From assembly GCA_022496805.1 (NCBI GenBank), contig CM040094.1, forward strand, positions 2,813,501 to 2,877,500: a stretch of 64,000 nt of DNA. Reading direction: 5' to 3'. The stretch is from Pohlia nutans. Taxonomy: Eukaryota > Streptophyta > Bryopsida > Bryales > Mniaceae. The notes under the pieces were generated by a model that had not been told where the DNA came from, made no database searches, and was given only the letters and a program-made list of their open reading frames with translations. The position numbers and the translations under genes were made by a program. This document shows positions 1-11,956 of the stretch, one piece after another (positions within the stretch are counted from its first letter, which is position 1; each line of letters starts with the position of its first letter).

Positions 1-386
1 AACTTAAAATTTAACACTCTTTTGTAATATGATTACCAATAACATACTGTCAATCTAATAATGAAATTTGTTGTGATGGATCGAAATGTAATACTCTAAA
101 TGTAGTGATTTTTAAAGATTTTTTGGTTGCTTAATTTTAGTACTTAACTTTTTCAAGAGCACTTTCAGACTAAAATCTTTGAGATTTTGGGTGGACTACT
201 ACAACATGAAATGAGGCATAAGAATTTCACAAATCACCCCTTTCTAATCGGATCACACATGCACGGAGCTATCGTCCCATAAAAGTTTCAATAATAAATC
301 CACATTGCAAAAAGTACATGATGGATGAGAAAACAGACTTCAAATCCGTACATCATGCAAAATATGCATGGTTGTGCAATTAGGCG
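1..386 (+). mobile_element. TTAA-type MITE, family A, partial copy cut by window edge
   Basis: This is the inner and right part of a repeat also found at 8151-8718 (opposite orientation), 12932-13498, 26180-27293 and 36255-36520. Shared landmarks are a run around TGTAGTGATTTTT, the segment resembling AAATGAGGCATAA, and the near-terminal CATCATGCAAAATATGCATGG. The right end is followed by TTAA at 387-390. The left end lies before base 1. No coding capacity is visible. Confidence 0.65.
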
Positions 387-390
387 TTAA

Positions 391-2096
391 CATTTGAATA
401 ATTTTATGATTAGTAAAACTTAGCAGGATTAGTTAATATTGGTTTATCCTTTGTAAACTTCAAAAAAAACAAAAGAAATGATGGAGGTCACATCATTACT
501 TTCTCCAAATACCAAATTTTATACACTAAGACAATGTTGAGGTAATTCACTAGCTTTGAAAAATTCTCTCGATTAGAGTCTCCCTTGAATTGACATAATT
601 CAAATTGCTTTAGAAAGTAAATTTGATGAGTCGGTCATAGAATTAAAAAAATGTTGGTGTTGTAGGGGACAAAGGGCTGCCGTAAGGACAAAAGGCTATC
701 GTAGGGATGGGTACAGGCCTACTACAAAGGGGTACGGATGGGCAAAGGCCTATTGTATTGAATTAGACCTAAATTGTAGAAAAATTGTAGAAAAACCAAA
801 ATATAATATTATTAATTTTCAATGCTTTAAACATAATATTATCAATATAATTTTCAATGCTCAAAATATAATATTATTAATCCAAAAGCTCTCTCATGGC
901 CTCTACAAACCTTAATACCTAAATTTCAAACCAACTCCTTCTGGATTCGTGGTATTTTTTGTTCTTACAAATCTCCCTTCACATCAACCTCTTTACTACG
1001 AAACATTTACTGGATATACTTCATTAACCCATAAAGGACCATGTGGCCTTGGGAGGGCCACATAGGGTCTAAATTTTTTATTTTGATCTCTATGATAGTG
1101 TTTTTAGCAAAAATTAAAAATTCATCCTCCTCCTAAATTTCTGAAACCATCTATTGTAGGTATTTATTACTAAAACAATCAATATTAAGTGAGATGTATA
1201 AGTCAAAAAATTTACATATCTTGAATTCAAGTAAACTTGTAACATGCATGATTCCATGAGGTTTTGTTCAATCATATATTTTTTCCATAATGTATCAAAT
1301 AAAATTTTCTTTTTTTGATCTTTTAAATTTCTAATCTTAGGTTTATCCGTCATCTAAATTGTAGAAAAACCGAAATACTCTCAACAACACTTTTTGATGA
1401 TTTACTTTGGAGCAATGACAAAAATTTCTAAATTCATCAATCACAGTAATAAATTATATACCGTGATTTATTTTGGAGTACACTATAATGCACAAAAAGA
1501 AGTTTATAAAAAAAAGCACGAAATGAAAGTTGTAAACATACTGTTTAAAAATAAAAAGAACTTCTTGTCCTTTAAGGGTTACGTTGTCGGTTGTATCCAG
1601 TGGTTACTAATTTCAAACACTGATTTTGACGTAGTGCCTAATTTCAAATGAAAAGAATCCCAAAAAAAAAGTGTGGGGACTATCTTTTTTTTTTAGACCA
1701 ATTTACCATTCTTCAAAGTTGTTAAAATTGCATTTTTTACAGCTCAAAATCCTACAATTCCTACATACACTGAAGAAATTGTTTTTCTATCAAATTTATT
1801 TTATGTAAGCTCAAAAAACATCCCACCTACACCTTGTTGTTCATCACTAAAATTTTCACTTAAATTTTTATTTCACTACAATACAAAGTTCATACTATTT
1901 AAGTATTTTTAAAATTACTATAAATTTTACAACAAAAAAACTTATAAAATTCATTATTATTTAAATAATTATGGAAAAATTTGGGTAAATTGGTTTACCA
2001 ATAACTGATATGAAAAAAATAATAGAAAATATCATATTTTAAAATGTTAGGAATTGATGAAGTTTGTTGGGTACTTATAGTGTGGACACTTTTGGG
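391..2096. other. AT-rich intergenic DNA, no gene seen
   Basis: There are only short ORFs below 90 codons with no recognisable motif. The sequence has long A and T runs. Around 660-760 there is a small local direct repeat of a GGGACAAAGGGCT / GGACAAAAGGCTA type motif. I see nothing that supports a gene. Confidence 0.5.
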
Positions 2097-2100
2097 TTAA

Positions 2101-3073
2101 CCCCTCACCGCCGGAGGGGACGAAAAGTGTCCTCTCATAGTCTGGCAGTAACATTCAAAGTGCTGTAACTTTTGCATCCAATGTCCAAATTCAATAAAAC
2201 TTGTTGGAAAAGTTGCGCATATTAGTCTAGTTTTAGTGGTAAAATTTTCAGATCAATTCAAGATGTATTGAGTTTTTGAGACCCATTCGAAGTTCACAGG
2301 TTCAATTTGAGTTCATCTCACTGCATTATGATGGCTGCAACTTCGGGGGTTTGTATCTTTCTCATCAAATGTTTGTTTTCAATAAAAAAAAATTGGGTTT
2401 TGTTCTCAATAAAGCCTAGTTATTGTGCTGAAATTTTCATGTCAATCCAAGTTGTTTTGAATGTTTGGGAGCAATTCGAAGTTCAAAATCCAGACATTTT
2501 TTCATTACAATGAATTTCGGCAGCTTATAACTTCTTCATACATGGTCCATTTTCAATAATTTTTGTTGGAAAAGTTGCGCATACCAGTCTTGTTTATAAT
2601 GTTAAAATTTCATACGAATCCTAGAGGTTATGAGTGATTGAGATGCATTTTAGTAGAGGTAGGTTCAGACATAGATGTGATTTTTTGCTTCTTTTTTCAC
2701 TGTTTTTTAACATTTCAAAACAATTTTGCAGGCACAATGAGTCAATTGAATGAGATTTTTTTTCACCAAAGTCTTTGTTTTTTGGTTTGAATCACTTTTT
2801 AGTTTAATTTTTTTTCATTTGAGTACGTTTAGAAATCGAATTTCACCTCCAAATGTGTTTTCCAGAAAATTTCAGCATCTTTTTTCAACACTAAAACATT
2901 ATAATCTTTCAATCTATACGGTCAAATGACCCCAAATTTTGTTCACACCATCTACAACATGCACACTACAATATTGTACGGTTGAGATTTTCATACCTCA
3001 CTGAGATTTAGACTTATAGGACTTGAAAAGCAAGACAGCTTTTACACATGTTTGGACTTCAAGCGGTGAGGGG
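2101..3073. mobile_element. TTAA-type MITE, 973 bp, TIR CCCCTCACCGC
   Basis: The element is flanked by TTAA at 2097-2100 and 3074-3077. Its ends are inverted: left CCCCTCACCGC, and the right end read on the other strand gives the same 11 bases. The left end can also fold locally, CCCCTC pairing with GAGGGG seven bases later. The interior is AT-rich and has two related blocks near 2150-2300 and 2515-2640 that share the words GGAAAAGTTGCGCATA and TAACTTCT. It does not encode a transposase. Confidence 0.7.
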
Positions 3074-3077
3074 TTAA

Positions 3078-5058
3078 AGTATATGAAACTTACAATGTGA
3101 GAATTACTCAAGTTTGGAAAACATCATCTGGAAGACCCCACGGAGCTCCGGAGGGATGACTGCCTTGACAGTTGGCCACCTTTCTCCAAAGTCATTGTTT
3201 CTTCTTCTGCAGAGTCGTTTCTTGTTGAAAACTGGTAGCAAACTTGACGCTTTTGACCGTGCAGTTGTCGCTTTTGACTCAGTAAAGGACCACTTTTTCT
3301 TGTCTGTTGTGTCGCTGTGACTCCTGAATTTCTTGGTTCCTCACGAACTTGGCGTTCCTTTCCTTCTCGTGTCTTGCGTCACCTGGCTTCAATGTTGTTG
3401 GAGAGCATAGTGACATGGAAGTGCCACTCATAGAAGCAGAAGCTTGCTAGAGTGAAGGAGGTGAGGGACAACATCGACAATACTCCTGCTTGACAGTCAA
3501 TTTTGCAGCATCGAGACTACAGAGCTTTAGGTAGGAGTATAGTATTGTTGATGTTTTTATGGAAGTGAATAAGCAGTTGGTGAGTGGAGAGCGTGTTGAT
3601 GAGGAGAAAGTAGATCACCCTGTACAATCGCCTCCTCATTTGTTCTTAGCTTAGGGAGGAGATCGGTGGGTTTTGGACTTTTGGTGGTGATTCTACGACA
3701 GTATTCCTGCTTGCTAGGGAGAAGGAGAGCGTGCGAGAGAGGCTGGTAGCATCAAGTAGGTAAGTTATAAGCAAGTTACAGTATCCAGCATTCTCGGCGC
3801 TGACTATTAGGCCAAGTTCCATGTGTGGTATACAAAGCTCACAAAGCGCCGTTCCTTGCGCTCGCTCGCTCACATCCTGCAACGAGGTTCTAAAGTTATT
3901 TGCAGAAATACTGTATACTAGTGCAGTACACCCATCTGCAAGGACATAGGAAAGAAAGTACAGAACGTACTATTCTAGAATCAGTCAGTAACTAAGATTC
4001 TTTGGAGTCACGCCTTGCCTTTGTTGACAGATTTGCGGGGATTAGGCTCTGACTTCAAACGTTCAGCAAGTGGGCTCAAGCTAGTACATATAGTCCCGCT
4101 CTTGTTGTACACCTTGCAATCAGAGAGTTTCATAGTATGGTGTCCTACTTTTGTTGTGCGTTCGTTCACTGACTTGATCTACGCAACAAGCCAAATGCAT
4201 CCAGTCCACCTCGCAGATCACGAGCCCGGATGTAGGACAGCCCCGTGGAAAGCACCAGCTCTTCCACTGATCTCGTCCCGGAAGCCTAATTTAACAAGAG
4301 ATTAATAAAAGAAGCAAAGAGTGTGTGCTCATAGCGAGATTGCTCTGTTTCTTCGTGCTTTTCAGTAGTCTTCTCAGTGAGGGTTTTGCAATGACGACCG
4401 CATCGGAGATCACCAAGCTTCTGGACCTTGAGCCACACCCCGAGCTTCCACCATGCTGATGGAAGATCATCTCTCCCAGTCACAGAGGGGACACTCGTAG
4501 ACTTCTCCAAATCTGAAAACAAAGGCAAGGCACTGACTTTTCATTTTGATGTAGACTGCGAAATTATTTTGTTAGTATTTTACACTACAGAGAAAGGGTG
4601 TGGTCAAACAAGGGCTGAAGAACCGTGTTTGACCTTATTTTTGCAGATAAGGCACATCGTGGACCCTGTCGAACAAACGAATCTCAAAGCAAGGTCAGCC
4701 GTCATGGTAATTACGCCATCAATGCTGCTCAACTGATTGTGGTGGCAAATTCTGTTCTAACCTCATATGCTGGAATAAAAATTTGCCAAAAAATTAGTAG
4801 GTAGTGCACGTACATGTAGAGTTTTCGTGTCAAGGAAAGAGAGGATGAAGTCCTCACTCCTAGTGGTTTCAATTAATGCCGTTGACTGGAGCGTATTTTT
4901 AATTCCGTCTTTTTTTTCCTCACCACCCGTGTGCAGCATAGTGGTTCCTCAAACTGCCAGTTTTTATTTTTTTTGGGGGGGGGGTGGGCGATGTCAAGCC
5001 TTTTGGCAGCTGCTTTTAAGTACATGGCCAGAAGTATTACATCCTTCAAAATAAAACT
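3078..5058. other. Unassigned region with short ORFs only
   Basis: Base composition is more balanced than in the surroundings, and short ORFs (68 to 102 codons) occur on both strands, for instance 4428-4736 on plus. None has a recognisable domain and I could not chain them into a convincing spliced gene. A poly-G run lies at about 4975-4983. An uncharacterised non-coding or multi-exon gene cannot be excluded. Confidence 0.35.
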
Positions 5059-5218
5059 CTGCTTGTGACCCCTCCGTCAACCTCTCCAAGGATTGTGCCA
5101 TCCTTTTGAAGATCAACGTGTATGATTCATATTAAACCCAAGATACAAAGTATTAAATCATGCACGCTGATCGTATATGATTCATATTAAACCCAAATCA
5201 TGTACAATTCAAAGATCA

Positions 5219-5354
5219 GCATACTTTGAAAGTATTAAATCATACACGCTGATCGTATAGTATTCATACACATCTGATCTGTTGTATTCATATTAAACCC
5301 AAATCATATACAATTCAAAGATCAGCGTGTATGATTTAATACTTTCAAGTATGC
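5219..5354. repeat. Inverted repeat with 35-bp arms
   Basis: The left arm (5219-5254) and right arm (5320-5354) are reverse complements except for one missing base. The core AGTATTAAATCATACACGCT runs on into GATC. The 65-bp spacer and the upstream sequence from about 5110 contain three copies of a TTCATATTAAACCCAAATCAT-like word, so the structure grew from a local repeat. The transcript would form a long hairpin. Confidence 0.75.
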
Positions 5355-5628
5355 CAAACCTTAAAACTAAGACTACTTGACACTGATCTGTTGTGGTCGA
5401 GGGGTATTAAGTCTAGTAATTAGAATGTTTTTGTACATCAAAATGCAAAGTCAGTGTTAGTATACTAACAAGTCACTAACTGCACCCTAAGTTTTGCATC
5501 ACTAACCTTTCTGTAAAGTTCTGATTATGGGCCTCACAGAGGGAGTACAACCTTATGCACGTCTAGATTTTCAGGTCAAATTGAACTTGTTTGAGCTTAT
5601 ATACGTGATCGATTGCAAGTTAGACTTC

Positions 5629-5955
5629 GAGATCAGCTAGCTCATTACAGTGTACTTCGAGATCAGCTAGCTCATTACAGTTAGACTTCGAGATCAGCTA
5701 GCTCATTCAAGTTGGACTTCGAGATCAACTAGCTCATTCAAGTTAATAGACTTCGAGATCAGCTAGCTCATTCAAGTTAGACTTCGAGATCAGCTAGCTC
5801 ATTACAGTTAGACTTCGAGATCAGCTAGCTCATTCAAGTTAGACTTCGAGATCAGCTAGCTCATTACAGTTAGACTTCGAGATCAGCTAGCTCATTCAAG
5901 TTAGACTTCGAGATCAGCTAGCTCATTCAAGTTAGACTTCGAGATCAGCTAGCTC
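5629..5955. repeat. 31-bp tandem repeat, about 11 copies
   Basis: The unit is built around ACTTCGAGATCAGCTAGCTC followed by ATTACAG or ATTCAAG, the two endings alternating irregularly along the array. GATCAGC is shared with the inverted repeat just upstream. Copies are directly adjacent and there is no spacer diversity, so this is a minisatellite. An ATCGATCGATCGATC stretch follows at about 5964. Confidence 0.9.
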
Positions 5956-5959
5956 ATTC

Positions 5960-7278
5960 ACGACATCGATCGATCGATCACCCACCTCATTACAGTGTAC
6001 TAGTTTAGTTCAAGCTGCTGGATTGGGAGTTGTCGGTCATGTACGTAGAGAAAAGCACTAATAGCAGAACTGTCGTTTTTCATTCCCCACTTTGTGAATA
6101 CTGTGAACAATTCTTTTAGCATTTTTAAGTTGGTTCTAAGAAGAGTTCAAGACTATTGTTCAAATTTATACAATGTTCTTCTTCACTGATTCCGATGATA
6201 TATATTTTGGTCCCATCTTGATTATGTTTTTGCAATACAATCGATTGAATTTGTCGTTTTAAAACCATGAATCCTTCGTCCTTCAGGGGTTAAAATCCGG
6301 TCAAAAGCTAGTTCGATTGCATGTTAAGGAAGGAAGCCCTCTGGACACTGAACTCACTGATGCGTTAATTTTGACTAACAGGGGACGGCGCGCGGATCGG
6401 TGCATGGGATGGAAATATCTGAAGGTGGTCGGCATTCAAGTTTCTACCTGACGATTGAAGTTGAGTGATTGATTCTTCAGATTGAAGAGAAAGTCGACAC
6501 TGAAGTCGAAATAGTGACATGGAACTCTCTGACTGGTTTCTAGCCGGTCGGTATCAATGACAGAACTCGCTCGGGACACGAGAACCTCACATCGGAAAAT
6601 GTACCCCCTGGCTACATTCTACAGAAGATATTACACGGAGGTTCCTGATACTACATTCTAACCAAGTCGGGGTCATCTTCAATGAGCTACAGTAACTTAA
6701 CTGAAGCTTATTTGGCCGGTACTGGAATTAATCGAAGTGCCTACCAAACTGCTGTTGTTGAATTCTATAGTCATCGAAAGGCAATATTTGTCACTGACTA
6801 AAAGATGGTCACTTAAAATCATGCACCCTTCATGCATGCCCAAGGTATGTAATTGTACACGACATGTAATGGAGAAAGTGTGTTCTTTCTTTACGTTCAT
6901 GTCCTCTGTACCTATCACTGAAATTTGATCTCAAGAGTTATAAGTATAATACCGAGGATTTCGAAGATTTTTCATTGTTAGATTCGTCCGCTAAATTTTG
7001 GTGGTGGTAATAGTACATGTTTTATCAAATTCTCTAACCCCACGGAGCTCCGGAGGGGTGATTTGATGAGGGCAAAACTTATCCTGCCAGCTCAGTCTCG
7101 AAAATAATTAAATATCAGTATGGAATTATATTTTTTAAAACAATGAAAAAAGTTTTAAAACTCTCTAAATAATAATAAAAAATACAAGAAATGATAAACA
7201 CATATAATAATTATAATGTAAAAAATATATATTTTTTGAAATTATAGAGTACTATTCACCATGGTAGGTTGCTCTTGG
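5960..7278. other. Intergenic DNA, no gene recognised
   Basis: No ORF exceeds 75 codons and none has a family signature. Near 6282-6296 the sequence CTTCAGGGGTTAA resembles a right end of the TTAA-type MITEs, but no left partner was found. At 7038-7058 there is a near-palindrome centred on CGGAGCTCCG, also present at 3136-3155. Confidence 0.4.
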
Positions 7279-7282
7279 TTAA

Positions 7283-7841
7283 CCCCTAAAGGACCAAGTG
7301 TCCTAACTAGGACATTTCAATGTTCGGGTAGGTTCCCATGGTGTCAATTTTTATTTTTATTTTTTGAAATAAATCATGTGAATTTGGTATGTCAATACAA
7401 AAATGGGAATCTAATTTTTTTTTGATTCCGACTTTTTAAGTGGAAGTTATGGAACAAAAAGGGTTTTTTTGGGGAGAATGGGCAGTGCGGGCAAGGCTTA
7501 AAATAAACCTCAAAAATTATTATTTTTCAACTTTAACCGTAGGATCTTGTTAAAGATTACCAAGAGAGTGCATGGTAAAATTTTCATAGAATTTGACCGT
7601 ACAGATTGCAAGATTATACCATTTCAAGTGAAAAAGATGAAATTGCAGCATTTTGGATATTTTTTGACCGTCTTTGAAGACATGGGAAAATTTGTTAAAT
7701 TGGTTAAAAAAATTCTTAAAATTTATTTAAATGTTTAGTTTCGTATTTTCTATCAAGAGGAAAAAAAATAGTCATAAGAAAATGAATAAAAAGAGGTGAA
7801 AATGATGCTCAAAAACGGGAAACATCGCGGTCCTTTAGGGG
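7283..7841. mobile_element. TTAA-type MITE, 559 bp, TIR CCCCTAAAGGACC
   Basis: TTAA occurs at 7279-7282 and 7842-7845. The termini match for 13 bases in inverted orientation (CCCCTAAAGGACC). The same terminal sequence is on the shorter element at 29044-29270, so the two belong to one terminal family. The interior is AT-rich; a 63-codon ORF (7547-7738) has no transposase character. Confidence 0.8.
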
Positions 7842-8150
7842 TTAATGCCATCAGCCCTCAAAGCTATTGATGTGATATGAGATATTCCACATCATTCTGT
7901 TGTGGGAAGGTAGCACTTATAGAGGCTACTGAATGCTATGATGGTGACTATTTATTGGTCAACAATGTGTTGGTTTTTGGGTAACGGTGTATTGTATTTT
8001 TTTTTAAATTGTGTTGGATTTTGGATCCATGAAAGCAGCTTCTAAGAAATCTATAGATTAGCTATGGGTGTAATATAATGTTTTGTATTGGTGATTTTCC
8101 GAATTGTAATATCACGATACTACACGTATCATTTGTTGCTTCATGATTAA

Positions 8151-8718
8151 CCCCCAACTGCCCAACCATGCATATTTTGCATGATGTACAGATTTCATCC
8201 GTAGTTTCTCATCGTCATGCACTTTTTGTAGTGTGATTTTTTTACTGAATTTTTTATGGGAAGTTAGCTTCATGTATGTGTGATCTGATCGAAAAGCAAA
8301 CAGTTTTTGAAAAATGTATGCCTCATTTTGTGTTGCAGTGTTTCATCCAAAATTTTGAAGATTTCAGTCTAAAAGTGTTTTTGAAGAAAAAAACTCATAA
8401 AATCAAGCCTCCAAAAAATCTCCAAAAATCACTACACCTAGAGTACTACATTATAAGCCATCACAACAAATTTCATCCCCATATTGTAAATATCTTATTT
8501 GTAATCGAATTACAGAATAATCTTTTATTTTATGTTTCAAAATTTATAGAAAAGTATTAGTGATAGCAATCACAGATCTAACCGTATAGATTGGATCTAA
8601 AATTCAAGATGTATAACTTTTATTCATACATCAAATTTTAAATATTCATGTTAGTTGCATTTTATAATGCTTCTTTGCAAAACTGCCCAAATTAGACAGA
8701 GGTGAGGACATTTAGGGG
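8151..8718 (-). mobile_element. TTAA-type MITE, family A, full-length 568 bp
   Basis: TTAA flanks the element at 8147-8150 and 8719-8722. It is the same family as 26180-27293 but in the opposite orientation: the segment around GCATATTTTGCATGATGTAC is at its left end here and at the right end there. Length without nested insertions is 568 bp here and about 570 bp there. The 94-codon ORF inside (8276-8560) is not conserved between copies and is not a gene. Confidence 0.8.
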
Positions 8719-9084
8719 TTAAGTTTTTGTAACTTATGTGTGTCAGTATTATCAAATGAATTATGTACATGAAAGTCCATGCAATTGAGAACCTCAAAAA
8801 TTTTGGGGAGTTAAATATTCTAAAATGGCTAGTTTTGCCTCTAACCAATTAAATCCAACAATGCACTTGCTCAAGTGCATAAATTGCTAATACGGTGTTC
8901 AATGCTTGTCAAAATCTATCATTATGGGACAAAGACTCACCTTAGAAGTTAAAAATCACAAGGTTTGTTTTTAGATAACTCTAATACGATAGAGTTGTTC
9001 TTAGAAATACCCTTAAAGGCATTTTGTGTTTGAATAAGATATCATGTATTTTGCTTTAATATACTTTGTGCATGTTGGGGTTCA

Positions 9085-9245
9085 CAATATAACCCCCTAT
9101 TCCAAAGGTTCAAAATTTTCGAGCGACCCCTTGGATTAGTTTGGGAATGTAGGCCTCAATATTTCAAAACAAATTGCCAAAAAAGACTTTAGGGTGCCCA
9201 AAATGAAAGATTCAAAAAATGGGGCCCATGGGTGAATAGTGCTTG
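9085..9245 (+). repeat. Dispersed repeat, copy 1
   Basis: About 160 bases match 18035-18190 with moderate divergence. Both copies share AAAACAAATT-CCAAAA, AGACCCTAGGGTGC-like and ATGGGGC-CATGGGTGAATAG blocks, and both end at GTGAATAGTGCTTGCATT. The common right boundary suggests a mobile or duplicated unit of unknown type. Confidence 0.6.
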
Positions 9246-9268
9246 CATTTACATTGAAGGGGGATTTA

Positions 9269-9629
9269 GGCCCTCTTTACACTAGAGGCGAGGGGCCGTG
9301 AGAAAATAAATTTCAGCCAATGGGATGCGTAGAAATCGAGAAGACCAACGAAGGTCACTTTACACCCGAAATTTTCAATCCAAGTACACAACGAGGAGAA
9401 AATGACATGGACAGCACTTTTGTCCTCGGTGGCAGCAAAAAGGCACATTTTTCAAGTCCCCCGGATTTTGCGTCAGGCCCACCTAAAAATCAGCACATTG
9501 TTTTAGGGCCCCTTCTCACTTTACACTATATCCAAAGGACGCCAAATTCAAAGTTTGGCTTCTCAAGAATGAGCCATGGCCCTTGGCCGGTTTTCTCCAC
9601 GACTTCTCGTTTCTAGTGTAAAGAGGGCC
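9269..9629. mobile_element. PIF/Harbinger-like MITE, 361 bp
   Basis: Long inverted ends begin GGCCCTCTTTACACTAGA at both termini (18 of 18 identical) and continue with similarity for about 40 bp. The element sits between TTA copies at 9266-9268 and 9630-9632, the 3-bp duplication typical of PIF/Harbinger (Tourist-like) elements. A shorter relative lies at 19280-19408. It has no coding function. Confidence 0.75.
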
Positions 9630-9632
9630 TTA

Positions 9633-10715
9633 GAGTAAGGGAATTGTTGCAAACTTCTGAGCTCAAGGAGATCCGATCTGACCGGGGCATTCATTTGTTG
9701 TTACTTCCTATTAAGATTTTGAGATACCTACAGGTAACGGTCGGCTAAATTTATCTTTTATTTCTACTGAAATCTTAACCAACCACAAGACCAATTCTCT
9801 AAATAAAATCTTTTGTAAATCACGATATTTTCAGGGCTATGGATACTTTGTTAAATTTCTTGTAGATCATAGGAAAAATATTTGATAATGTAAAAAGTCT
9901 CACCATTATACTAAACTTTCTCACCATTCTAACAAGTCCAGCAACTTACCAAGGTCCATGTTACCACTACAACTAAGGATAAAACCCATTTAATGAACAC
10001 TACTAAGGATATGACCTCAAATGTAACAGCAGCCTACATTTCCAGACATCTGTGACCACTCATCACTGGTATCGTCCCCATGTGTCTTGGGTGGAGGTGA
10101 CTGCGGTAGATAATTTAGTCGGACACTGATATTGGGATGGTCAAATAAGTAGCTTGAATAGCAAAAGTAAGATGTTTCAATCTGCAAGAAAAAACGATAG
10201 ATCGTTTTGTTAGCATCTCGGTATATAAATCCACTAACAGCTATACAACCACTCTAGATGGAATCTTGCAATTGGACTCTCAAAAAAATTGCCTGGATTC
10301 GTATTAGCCGATTGAATCCAGAGTGACAAATTCAATACCATTCAGTCCTATATTCAAATCAATTGTTAATCACCCAACCAATACTGTGTCGTATCAAATA
10401 CATAGAAATTAGATTCCCTTGGTTGCATTAGTTTCGAACTTGCAGCTAGTCTGTCAAACACCAATGAAGCTGCTACCAATTGCAGGGAGGGATCCGATCA
10501 AATGGTGAGGACAATAGGTGTCCAGTTGTGCAGAATATGCACTGGAGACCGAGTATGTCTAGTCCGTGAACGTCTGCAAGTTTATGGATTCATCACCAAA
10601 GCCATTTGATTCCAAACTACTGAATGAAAAGTTTGTCAAGCGTTACAGCTAGGACCATAGGGATACCGAAATCTGAAAGAAAAATGGAAAGCAACTGATT
10701 GGGGTTCACCTCAAA
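9633..10715. other. Intergenic DNA downstream of the F-box gene
   Basis: AT-rich sequence that becomes more balanced after about 10000. The part next to the F-box gene may hold its 3-prime untranslated region, possibly with an intron, but no polyadenylation signal could be assigned with confidence. Confidence 0.35.
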
Positions 10716-10828
10716 GCTATCCCAGGTTGTTTGAGTTTGTTGTCTCGTGCAAGCCTGGAATGAAACCATCCATAGAAACCTGGCATGATGTCATGAGAAC
10801 TTGAATCCTGTGTAATCCATTATTTGCT

Positions 10829-11956
10829 TCAGAATCTTCTATATCTGGGTCGTCTCGTGTCTTCGAGGCAATCAGTGTCTCTGTCTGTCCTCCCGCACAA
10901 GCTCGTCTTCTCCCACTGCTTGGTCTCCAAATTGAACAAAACAAAATGATCACTTATGCCGGTTTTTTCAGCGTTTCTACGCAACAACGTGTATACAAGC
11001 GCGTATTGATCGCAAAAGTTTGCCAGGACTCGTATTGAATCATCAGCACGAGGCACCAGCCACGCATGCATCTCGCCCGGGATGCGTGCAAAATGCCTCC
11101 AAGCTTGCCTGGATTCGTCAACCAACTCCCACACGGAAACTGAAGATTGTCCATCTTCCATGACAATGAACAACCGACTGTCCCAAGCTCCCAAAGCACC
11201 CCCAACTCCCTTGTTTCTGGGAACACTGAGCGTCGTCCATGTGTCTTCCTTCATCGAATACACTAAGATCATGTTTGTCTGCCACCAAGTGTACACGCAG
11301 TCACCACACTGCAAACATGACTTCATACATGATGGCCATCTCTTGCCAGTAATGGCAGATATCCGAGAGGATCTCCTTTCCCAAGATACGTTTCGCATGC
11401 GAACACCCCTAAATATTTCTCCATGGGAAATTTGAGTATCAGTGTCAAGACCGCCCAGGATGATCTTGAACTCGTAGGGCATGACAGAGGTATCAACTGC
11501 CATGGCTAGAGCTCGAGGCCTACCGCTTATGTTCTCTTTCATACGTATAACATATTTTCTCTTAGCATGAGCATCATATACTACATGGTGGCGGTCTCCA
11601 ATCGAACTGAAGACCAAACCTTTCACAGAAAACGGCACATACAGAGGGTTGAGCTGGGTTGAGTCGACAGGCAGAGGCTTCCATCTCCACCGGCCCGATG
11701 CAATGTGGAACGTCAGGATGCCGGCATGATATGGTATTCCTGGGTCGGTCACTGGATACACAATCACAAAATAAGGCTTCTGGATACTCTCAGAGAAGCA
11801 TCGCCGCTGGTGTGCCAACCTATTCCAAGCCTTGCATACCCCACGTAGCTGCAAAAACTCCCGCAATGGCAGCCTCAGGTACACATCTTCTAGGTTTATA
11901 TGATGCTGCAGACTGCCCCACAGGTTGGGATCCATGGCGCTGTCGGAGGAAGCCAT
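10829..11956 (-). CDS. F-box protein, kelch/beta-propeller-like C-terminal part
   Basis: This 375-codon single-exon ORF is the longest host-type gene here. The N-terminal motif (about residues 22-52), with LPLREFLQLRGVCKAWNRL, fits an F-box, which binds SKP1 and recruits the protein to an SCF ubiquitin ligase. The rest has spaced aromatic and WxxLPV-type blocks (RWRWKPLPV, WERRSSR, WTTLSVPRN, WRHFARIPGEMHAW, FVLFNLETKQWEK) as in F-box/kelch proteins of plants, where this part binds the substrate. The start ATG at 11956 lies just before the F-box with no earlier in-frame ATG. The last 20 residues after QWEK are rich in R, T and D and look atypical, so the 3-prime end may instead be spliced. 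The substrate is unknown; F-box families are large and diverge quickly. Confidence 0.75.
   Translation of the reverse strand: MASSDSAMDPNLWGSLQHHINLEDVYLRLPLREFLQLRGVCKAWNRLAHQRRCFSESIQKPYFVIVYPVTDPGIPYHAGILTFHIASGRWRWKPLPVDSTQLNPLYVPFSVKGLVFSSIGDRHHVVYDAHAKRKYVIRMKENISGRPRALAMAVDTSVMPYEFKIILGGLDTDTQISHGEIFRGVRMRNVSWERRSSRISAITGKRWPSCMKSCLQCGDCVYTWWQTNMILVYSMKEDTWTTLSVPRNKGVGGALGAWDSRLFIVMEDGQSSVSVWELVDESRQAWRHFARIPGEMHAWLVPRADDSIRVLANFCDQYALVYTLLRRNAEKTGISDHFVLFNLETKQWEKTSLCGRTDRDTDCLEDTRRPRYRRF

Noticed and set aside
5629..5955. Regular direct repeats resembling a CRISPR array
   Set aside because: Units are contiguous with no unique spacers, and the context is nuclear eukaryotic DNA.
9320..9616. 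98-codon ORF inside the PIF/Harbinger-like MITE
   Set aside because: It spans most of a non-autonomous element and shows no transposase motif.
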